A DNA stretch of 14,453 nt from Brugia malayi. Lineage: Eukaryota; Nematoda; Chromadorea; Rhabditida; Onchocercidae. The notes beneath the pieces were generated by a model that worked only from the letters and a program-made list of their open reading frames with translations, was not told the origin of the DNA and made no database searches. Shown piece after piece: positions 7,943 to 14,453 of the stretch (position 1 is the stretch's first letter; each line of letters starts with the position of its first letter). The translations under genes were made by a program, and so were the position numbers. The stretch is taken from the NCBI RefSeq assembly GCF_000002995.4, contig NW_025062414.1:1-14453 (forward strand). The letters are read 5' to 3'.

Positions 7943-8220
7943 TGCCGGAATTGTCATTGAGCATAATTGATTAGTTATTATTCATTTCATGGATACTGGT
8001 TACATACATTGTGGTCATTTGAGCAGCAAAAATAATAAAATCAAGTTTAGAAATTGAGTTCTGAATGATATTTTAGGAGCAAAATTAATTAAACTTTTAA
8101 TTTGCCACTGTTCTAATTCATTCTTACAATTGAAATTAATTTTTATTTCAAATCTAAATATCAAATTTTATGAAAATTCAATAATTTGTTAGGGTTTTGT
8201 ATATTAAACTATAAAATAAA
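7943..8220 (+). repeat. 278-bp tandem duplication of monomer B
   Basis: TGCCGGAATTGTCATT recurs at 7943 and 8221, and the intervening monomer is nearly identical to the one that follows. Copy 1 of the higher-order repeat has only one B. This is a local unequal-crossover or slippage event that post-dates the large duplication or happened in one copy only. Confidence 0.8.
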
Positions 8221-9316
8221 TGCCGGAATTGTCATTTGAGCATAATTGATTAGTTATTATTCATTTCATGGATACTGGTTACATACATTGTGGTCATTTG
8301 AGCAGCAAAAATAATAAAATCAAGTTTAGAAATTGAGTTGTGAATGATATTTTGGGAGCAAAATTAATTAAACTTTTAATTTGCCACTGTTCTAAATAAT
8401 TCTTGCAATTGAAATTAATTTTTATTTCAAATTTAAATATCAAAATTTTATGAAAATTCAATAATTTGTCAGAGTTTTGTATATTAAACTATAAAATAAA
8501 TTCTAGCAATATCAAAAACTGATTTTATTTAAATGTAAAATATTAAAAAAAATCAAATCATTAAAAAATTAGATAATTTGAACTTGATTGATTAATTTAT
8601 AAGCGTTGCATAGGTACTGGTCATTTATGGTGTGGTCAATTGGCAACATAAATAATAAAATAAACTTTAATAATTAAGCTTTAATCAATTTTTTATTAGC
8701 AAATTAATTAAATTTTTAATTAATGACGGCTTAAATTCATTCTTACAGTTAGAATTAATTTTTATTTCTATTTTAAGTATCAAAATATAGGAAATTTGTA
8801 CAATTTTGCGAAATGAATACATGTATTGTCAGAATTTATTTTAATTATACGTTAAAATATTTATAAATATCAATTCTTAAAAAAAAAAAGTGGTATTTTG
8901 AACTTAATTGATTAATTTGTGTGCATTGCATAGGTACTGGTCACGTACATCGTGGTCATTTGATCAGCATAAATAATTAAATAAACTTCAAGAATTGAGT
9001 TTTGATTAAAATTTCACTCGCGAAAATAATAAAATTTTTAATTAGTCATAGATCTAATTCATTTTTACAATTAATGCTAATTTTTAATTTAAATTTAAAA
9101 TTGATTTTTATGAAAATCCTATAATTTGTAAGAATTTTTGCATAATAAACTGGAAAATAAACCTACTATTATCAAATTTAATCTTAATTAAATGTTAAAA
9201 AATTAAGAAATATCAAAACATTAAAAAAATAGATATTTTGAACTTAATTAATTTATAAGCGTTGAATAGTACTGGTCACATACATCGCGGTCATTTGACA
9301 TTTTAAATAATAAAAA

Positions 9317-9365
9317 AATGCTTAGGCTTAGGCTTAGGGTGTACTTAGGCTTAGGCTTAAGCATT
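9317..9365 (+). repeat. Interstitial telomere-like island 4 (monomer E, copy 2)
   Basis: Copy-2 counterpart of the island at 6275-6323, offset 3042, with the same GTGTA centre and no visible change. Confidence 0.92.
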
Positions 9366-9930
9366 ATTTCAAATCTAAAAATTGATTTTGGTGAAAATTT
9401 TATAATTTGCAAGAGTTTTTGTATATTAAACGTGGAAATAACTTCTAGTTTTATCAATTCTGATTTTAATTAAATGTTAAAATGTCGAAAATTATCAATT
9501 GATTAAAAAAAATGGATATTTTGAACTTAATTGATTAATTTGTGTGCATTGCATAGGTACTGATCGCATACATTGTGATCATTTGAACAGCAAAAATAAT
9601 AAAATCAAGTTTAGAAATTGAGTTCTGAATGATATTTTAGAAGCAAAATTAATTAAATTTTTAATTTTTCACGATTTTAATTCATTCTTACAATTAAAAT
9701 TAATTTATATTTCAAATTTAAATAATACATTTACAAAAATCCCATAATTTGTACGGGTGTTTTGCATACTAAACTAGGTAAGAAGTTCTACTATTATCAA
9801 AATTTAATTTCAAAGGATGTTAAAAGTATTAAAAAATATCATTTAATAAAAAAAAATTGATTATTACATACGCATAGTGCGGGAACTGGTCACATACATT
9901 GTTGTCATTTGACATCTTAAATAATAAAAT

Positions 9931-9979
9931 AATGCTTAGGCTTAGGCTTAGGGTATACTTAGGCTTAGGCTTAAGCATT
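9931..9979 (+). repeat. Interstitial telomere-like island 5 (monomer G, copy 2)
   Basis: Copy-2 counterpart of the island at 6891-6939, offset 3040, with the same GTATA centre and no visible change. Confidence 0.92.
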
Positions 9980-10754
9980 ATTTCAAATCTAAAAATCAAT
10001 TTTGGTGAAAATTTTATAATTTGCAAGAGTTTTTGTATATTAAACGGGAAAATAATTTCTAGTTTTCTCAATTTTCATTTTAATTAAACGTTGAAACTAT
10101 TAAAAAATATCAATTCATTAAAAAAAATTTAGATATTTTGAACTTAATTGATTAATTTATAAGCGTTGCATAGATACTGGTCACACACATTGTGGTCATT
10201 TGATCAGCATAAATAATTAAATAAACTTTAAGAATTGAGTTTTGATTAAAGTTTCACTTGTGAAAATAATAAAATTTTTAATTAGTCATAGATCTAATTC
10301 ATTTTTACAATTAATGCTAATTTTAATTCAAATTTAAAATTGATTTTTATGAAAATTCAATAATTTGTCAACTTAATTGATTTATTTGTGTGCATTGCAT
10401 AGGTACTGGTCATTTACGGTGTGGTCAATTGACAACATAAATTATGAAAATAAATTTCAATAAACTAAGCTTTTTAATATTTGAGAAGCAAAATTAATAA
10501 GATTTTTAATTTGTCGTAGATTTAATTCATTTCTGCAGCTAAAATTAATTTTTGTTTGAAATTTTAAGATCGAATTTTATGAAAATTTACGATTTGCAAT
10601 GAATCAAAGCCTTTTTTGTATAATAGACTACGAAAAAATTCTAGTAATATCAAATTTTACTTTAATTAAATGTTAAAACTGTTTAAAAAAATATATATTC
10701 ATTAAAAAAGTTAGATATTTCGAGCTTAATTGATCAATTTATATGCATTGCATA

Positions 10755-10893
10755 GGTACTGGTTATTTACGACTGTGGTCATTTGATCGGCATAAATAAT
10801 TAAATAATCATTCAAAATTAGGTTTTAAACAATGTTTTATTTGCAAAATTATTTAAATTTTTAACTTGCCACTGTTCTAATTCATTCTTACAA
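10755..10893 (+). repeat. Start of a third higher-order repeat copy, truncated
   Basis: Monomer J begins again with a small variant (GACTGTGGTC instead of GACTGGTC) and matches 7716 onward until ...TTCATTCTTACAATTGA at ~10893. It then stops abruptly at unrelated unique sequence. This is the right edge of the array. Confidence 0.8.
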
Positions 10894-11234
10894 TTGACAA
10901 TCATTATCACTATTCTCATTGTCTAAAAGTAATAATAATACAATATTTAGGACTTTTTAATTGCAATATCAAAAAGTGAGTAATTGTGGAAAACAATACA
11001 AGCAGGTTAATAGCATTAAAAAAGCTTCAGTGTTAATAAAATATCAGCGCAGCTATTTCGACTGCTTATCATAAACTCATTACACTTCGCAAAGCTACGA
11101 CGATAAAATTACTACTAGCTCAAATGAAAACAAGGTAAATAGATGAATTTCAAATTCTGGGACATTAAGACGTTTGTAGGAGTAATTAAGCTTAAACTGA
11201 GTTGAATTATTTCACCGATACCAACAGTAATTTC

Positions 11235-11274
11235 AATGTAAATAGAAACGTCACAACGGCATTCTATTTACATT
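11235..11274. repeat. 13-bp perfect inverted repeat
   Basis: AATGTAAATAGAA at 11235-11247 is exactly reverse-complemented by TTCTATTTACATT at 11262-11274 with a 14-base loop (ACGTCACAACGGCA). It could be a solo fragment of a small inverted-repeat element or a cruciform/hairpin. No target-site duplication is evident. Confidence 0.65.
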
Positions 11275-11440
11275 CGCCTCTGAACTTTGAAAATTGAATG
11301 ATAGATACCAAACACTTTCATTAGACTATTTTCTTATCACAATGTTCTATTATAAATGATTACTAGTGGAAAACTCTGAAGAGTTCTTGTCATATTATCG
11401 AAAATAATACTGCAATGTTATTTATCAGAAAAATGGTTTA

Positions 11441-11460
11441 AGAAGCAAAAAATTGCTTCT
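11441..11460. repeat. 8-bp perfect hairpin with A4 loop
   Basis: AGAAGCAA and TTGCTTCT flank AAAA. It is a short perfect stem in A+T-rich DNA; function unknown and possibly chance. Confidence 0.45.
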
Positions 11461-11574
11461 GCTTCCAAAAAATCCTTATCATGCGAGCTATTATTGAGAA
11501 TCTACTTGCAATTTATAACTAATTGAGAGAGGTTTTTGATGGCAAAGAGATTTGCTGGATGCAGATGTAAATAC

Positions 11575-11688
11575 GTAAAATAACAGAGAAATATAACATT
11601 TCCTTTATTAGCACAAGTAATAGGACAATACATTGATAGAGGACAATTGAAATTGAACTCGTCTGGTTCTTGCAACAAATTACACACA
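11575..11688 (-). CDS. Tentative Cys-rich exon (unidentified)
   Basis: On the minus strand an AAAAATTTTAG acceptor-like sequence (nematode acceptors are usually TTTTCAG or TTTTAG) is followed by an open frame reading VCNLLQEPDEFNFNCPLSMY and then CPITCANKGN, with Cys spacing C-x12-C-x5-C-x3-C-x9-C. This regular spacing and ordinary composition stand out against the low-complexity surroundings and would suit an extracellular disulphide-rich module. The frame stays open from an ATG at 11727-11729 to a stop at 11502-11504, so a 75-codon single-exon reading is also possible. There is no good signal peptide, no strong donor (GTATTT only) and no family recognised. It may be a decayed or accidental frame. 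Confidence 0.22.
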
Positions 11689-11800
11689 CTAAAATTTTTA
11701 ACAAGGGTAACCCTTATACATTGTAACAATCATATCTTACATTATATGTGTTAAGATGTGGGAGTGGTTTATAATTAGACATTTTCGTACAAAGGATAAA

Positions 11801-11884
11801 TTGTCTAGACATAGTAATGAGTTACTTTAACAATAGGTTTTACAATGAATATCACAAAGGTAAGTACAATGGGTTGTCTAGACA
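11801..11884. repeat. Pair of TTGTCTAGACA direct repeats
   Basis: TTGTCTAGACA occurs at 11801-11811 and 11874-11884, each containing the palindrome GTCTAGAC. Between them lie a short ATG-AAG frame (11845-11859) and a GTAAGT word at 11860. Meaning unknown. Confidence 0.4.
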
Positions 11885-12192
11885 ACATGATGTGTAGCTA
11901 CTATAATTGCAATAGAAATTACAAGATAGATGCTCATAGTATGTGAATTGATATAAAATCAAAGGTCAGTTAAACCATTACGATAAATTGTAAAAGACAC
12001 CAATGGATTGCTATATTAAGCATTATTAACATTTATTTAGTGCTTCTCGATATATCGATATTAAAATCCGTGACAATTATTATTATCTATTTATTATTTT
12101 TATTGTTGTCGCTGTTACTTGTTAATGTAGTGTAAAAAAAGTAGAAATGGCATTAATTCAGTAACAGAAATTTATGACTTCCCATCTACATT

Positions 12193-12247
12193 TTCAAGTA
12201 CCAATTAAACTTCATTTAGTTGCGAACTTCCATTTCAAGTACCAATT
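12193..12247. repeat. 14-bp direct repeat, TTCAAGTACCAATT
   Basis: TTCAAGTACCAATT occurs at 12193-12206 and 12234-12247, and the neighbouring GCGAACTT words are also repeated. It is a small local duplication in non-coding DNA. Confidence 0.5.
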
Positions 12248-12915
12248 TATATGTCAAAACAATCTCGCGAACTTTCAAATAACTTAACTTACAAAATAAC
12301 TTTTTAAGTAACTTACAAAATATATCAAATAAAATTGTATTAATTCATAATATAAAGCTAAAATTCCTTTTAATTGAACATTAGAAATGTAAAACTGTTT
12401 CAAATTATACTTTATGTAAGCAATCATTCCAACACTCATCTTTCTATTGTAGTTGAGCTTATCTACTTTCTAGACATTTGCATCTGATAATAAAAGGTGC
12501 ATTATTTAATATGTTAAAAATTACTCCTTTGTTCCAAATCAAATGTATTTGCAATGTCAAAATATTCTTATAAACTGATAGCCAACCTTTGGGAAGCTAC
12601 AATATTAGAACTCTTTCTATATGAAGAGCAAAGTTATCAAATAGCTCCTTACTTAATAATCATGCTCTTGTTGCAAGTCAATGACCACTGTATAAAGATT
12701 TAAATCCTTTGTCTTGATCAGTTTTTACCAGTTTTTCTTTATCAGTAAGCTACAATTCGGCTGCACTCTCTCACTAACCATTCAGTTTATTTCCCCATTA
12801 ATTTATTCATTTATTAAATACTTCACGAAATCATCAGTATTGTTGCTTAAATTAATACCTATATATTGTGGTGTTAGCAAATAAAATCGTTACAATAGAT
12901 CTATCATTCGTTACA

Positions 12916-13011
12916 ATGGATCTAAATTTTGTGATAGATAAATCTGATTCAAAAAAAAGGAAAAATAACAAAAAAACGCATTTGTCTACATCAACTACAA
13001 TGACAAATAAG
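12916..13011 (+). CDS. Candidate first coding exon with GTAAGT donor
   Basis: The ATG at 12916 opens 32 codons (MDLNFVIDKSDSKKRKNNKK, then a Ser/Thr-rich tail) ending at AAG followed at once by GTAAGTTCT, a full-consensus 5' splice donor. The run KKRKNNKK would pass as a basic nuclear-localisation segment, which suits the N-terminus of a nuclear protein, but no domain is present. I found no clear acceptor in phase downstream: the TTATGTTCAG near 13069 leads to an early stop in phase 0. The next exon would have to lie further on or outside the window. Part of this exon is duplicated at 13314-13346. It could be a chance ATG plus donor in A-rich DNA, so treat it as a hypothesis. Confidence 0.33.
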
Positions 13012-13020
13012 GTAAGTTCT
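13012..13020 (+). promoter_or_regulatory. Consensus 5' splice donor GTAAGT
   Basis: AAG|GTAAGTTCT matches the metazoan/nematode donor consensus at every core position and ends the candidate exon 12916-13011. Confidence 0.4.
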
Positions 13021-13313
13021 TGAATATACGAAAGTTCAATTCGATTCTAAGCCACAAGTTATGTTCAGACTGAATCCCAAATTTGACGACAATTTAGGCC
13101 AAGTTCAAGTATCTGTTTAGGAGTCATTTCAAGTGCCAGTATCACATTCAAGCCAAATATACATTACACACAATCATTTATAACTACTACTGGGTGTATA
13201 TGTGTATTACTTATATAATATTTCTGTCTCGTAATGACCACAAAGTGAAAGTGATATATAATACACTTAACAATTTGACATTGAATTTTTCGATCAAATG
13301 TAAATATCTCATC

Positions 13314-13346
13314 AAATTTTATGATAGATAAATCTGATTCAAAAAA
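13314..13346 (+). repeat. 33-bp duplicate of candidate exon segment
   Basis: This copy matches 12924-12956 with one difference (A for G at the eighth base). In both copies the same frame can be read as IDKSDSKK. Here an ATG replaces the GTG, and the frame then stays open for about 47 codons of low-complexity text to a TAA. It is a partial duplication ~390 bp downstream. Confidence 0.75.
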
Positions 13347-14250
13347 GGATCTAAAAACAAAAAAATTATTCATTAATATATTTTACATAGCAACCAATCA
13401 ATCGGTTAATGGGTTAATAAAATATTACATATATTTAAAATTTTCGACTTCAAATTTTAATATTTAACCGACGGAACTGACATTTGCAATAAATATGACA
13501 AAAATAAATTAAATACGTAATTTATCTCTCTATTAGAATATTAAGGAAGTTAAGATGACCTTTCGTTTTAGTAAAGTTATTTAAATTTTAAATAATAATG
13601 ATGGCATAGATGAAAGGAAAATAATTAAGAAATTATAATTGATATTGATGACCACAGATGATAGGATGGCCTCATAAGTAATTTTTCTGGTACTTATTAA
13701 GATATGTCACTTTAAATTAAAAATCTTTTAAAATTATTAAGAATGTTGTTAATCAGTTAGCCAAATGAATACAAATAATAATTGTATGTTTGACGATAGC
13801 AATTGTTTCATTTTCAAACTGTAGTAATTTAATCCTTTTTGTACATATATAATAACTGCACACTTACCATATTTAATTAAAATTATTCTCATTTTTTTTC
13901 AATTTAATTTTAAATCAAGAAGTGAAATTCAGCAAATGAAATGATAAAAGTAGCATATAATTAACAGATGAGGTAATTAATAAAAATAAATAATCAGTAA
14001 ATGAAATAATCAACCATATCATGACATTTTGAATGACATCTTGAAATATTTGTTTATTCCTCATACAAATTACAGTAATCTTCTGTTCCATTTGATGATA
14101 AATTTTGTAAAAGGGTGAAAATTATTCAATTGATCATTTGATTCCCAATGTAAACAGGTGGCACATCGTAGCAAGCAATAATAATATCATTAATCTAATA
14201 ATATAGTTCATATTCATTTCTCCCAATTGCCTATTTTAATTCTTCTAACG

Positions 14251-14270
14251 AAAAAAAAAAAAAAAAAAAA
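14251..14270. repeat. Poly-A run of 20
   Basis: Twenty consecutive A flanked by CG on both sides (AACG-A20-CGAAG). It is a simple homopolymer; a retroposon tail is possible, but no body is recognised upstream. Confidence 0.75.
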
Positions 14271-14359
14271 CGAAGACATGAAAAATATTAAAATTATTGC
14301 ACCAATTAATCAACGATAAATTAATTATCGCAGATAAACAATATTTGCCAAAACAGTCT

Positions 14360-14398
14360 TTTATTCCTTATTCTTTTTCCTTCTTTTTCTTCGCCCAG
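14360..14398 (+). promoter_or_regulatory. Possible 3' splice acceptor (pyrimidine tract and CAG)
   Basis: A nearly pure pyrimidine tract (CTTTTTCCTTCTTTTTCTTC, then GCCCAG) precedes TAAAATTA. It fits a general acceptor, though nematode acceptors are usually T-rich TTTTCAG. No coding exon follows: A-rich DNA with stops continues to the window end. Confidence 0.2.
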
Positions 14399-14453
14399 TA
14401 AAATTATATTAATAAAAAAACTTACCAAGAAAAAAAAAATAAATAAAATTGTG

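Larger units (their letters stand above)
7716..10754 (+). repeat. Higher-order repeat copy 2 (~3039 bp)
   Basis: Same order as copy 1 but with an extra B monomer (7943-8220) and a deletion of about 68 bp between J and B, which together account for the length difference. Elsewhere the copies are nearly identical: 6206-6415 and 9248-9457, offset 3042, encode the same accidental 69-residue frame without change. The visible differences are mostly one-base changes in A- or T-runs. This implies a recent duplication or strong homogenisation. Confidence 0.85.
4703..10893 (+). repeat. Satellite array, forward orientation, higher-order repeat
   Basis: Twenty monomers of about 230-355 bp share a core of ~65 bp: TTAATTGATTAATTTG, then GCATTGCATAGGTACTGGTC, then a ~15-base gap to TGGTCATTTGATCAGC. 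The ACTGG words fall near 4886, 5227, 5571, 5893, 6229, 6518, 6845, 7135, 7363, 7718, 7995, 8273, 8615, 8934, 9269, 9558, 9886, 10176, 10403 and 10757. Between cores the sequence is nearly pure A+T with many AATTAA/TTAATT palindromes. The array ends abruptly at ~10893, part-way through a monomer. No gene is supported: the open frames at 6206-6415, 9248-9457, 9829-10071 and 9899-10087 are translations of cores and telomere-like islands. Confidence 0.93.
10894..12915. other. Unique A+T-rich host flank, mostly non-coding
   Basis: Satellite similarity stops at ~10893. No gene model is supported across this stretch. Contents noted: an inverted repeat at 11235-11274, a hairpin at 11441-11460, a tentative minus-strand exon at 11575-11688, paired TTGTCTAGACA words at 11801-11811 and 11874-11884, a GTAAGT donor-like site at 11860 and a 14-bp direct repeat at 12193/12234. 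Stops are dense in all frames. The sequence looks like intergenic or intronic nematode DNA. Confidence 0.6.
13012..14453. other. A+T-rich intron-like or intergenic host DNA
   Basis: No gene is supported. The open minus frame 13164-13373 overlaps the duplicated exon piece and has no motif. Contents noted: the 33-bp duplicate at 13314-13346, a 20-A run at 14251-14270, and a pyrimidine tract ending in CAG at 14396-14398 that could serve as a plus-strand 3' splice acceptor. If the donor at 13012 is real, most of this interval could be its first intron. Confidence 0.5.

Noticed and set aside
9829..10087. Minus- and plus-strand frames over monomer G, copy 2
   Set aside because: Both strands are open over the same telomere-like island and A+T spacer; the text (RLRLRVYLGLGL and its antisense) is low-complexity repeat translation.
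4703..10893. CRISPR-like array
   Set aside because: The repeated cores are ~65 bp, diverged, in ~230-355 bp monomers whose spacers are also homologous. This is satellite DNA, not direct repeats with unique spacers.
13056..13120. Second exon after TTATGTTCAG near 13069
   Set aside because: In the phase required by the donor at 13012, the frame meets TGA within six codons; the open phase does not match.
10894..14453. tRNA or rRNA genes
   Set aside because: I scanned by eye for a G+C-bearing cloverleaf, TTCRA loops and conserved rRNA words on both strands and found none convincing. A covariance-model search would settle this.

Overview
The window looks like nuclear DNA of a nematode, most likely a filarial worm. 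Three things point there. (1) The first ~2.06 kb is a patchwork of broken bacterial housekeeping genes (mutS twice, nth, ubiE, ftsH) on alternating strands, with frameshifts, nonsense codons and lost catalytic residues. Their protein wording is alphaproteobacterial/Wolbachia-like, and nuclear Wolbachia fragments (nuwts) are well known in filarial worms. (2) A ~7.6 kb very A+T-rich satellite field carries five islands of TTAGGC, the nematode telomere unit (insects use TTAGG). (3) The right flank is A+T-rich, intron-like DNA with GTAAGT donors and TTTTAG acceptor-like words. The species cannot be fixed from this sequence.

Layout. 1-187: mutS ATPase-domain remnant, minus strand, running off the left edge. 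188-815: decayed sequence with two hairpins, probably bacterial intergenic DNA upstream of mutS. 816-1288: mutS N-terminal remnant, plus strand, two frameshifts. About 1283-1561: nth C-terminal half, minus strand, one frameshift. 1562-1765: internal ubiE fragment, plus strand. About 1766-2057: internal ftsH fragment, minus strand, split by a C-run/G-rich insertion. 2058-3240: unassigned sequence with a 25-T run, one hairpin and one unidentified open stretch. About 3245-4702: satellite monomers in inverted orientation. About 4703-10893: the same monomer family in forward orientation, organised as a higher-order repeat of 2.83 kb and 3.04 kb plus the start of a third copy. 10894-14453: mostly non-coding host DNA with two tentative exons, small hairpins, short direct repeats and a 20-A run.

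No intact protein-coding gene is visible. The longer open frames in the left part are chimeras, for example mutS sense running into nth antisense, or nth antisense into ubiE into ftsH antisense. The longest open frames in the satellite are accidental products of the TTAGGC islands. The main interest is the shuffled nuwt lying next to a satellite whose repeating unit contains captured telomere-like sequence. This could be a break-repair-prone or subtelomeric region, or partly an assembly chimera.
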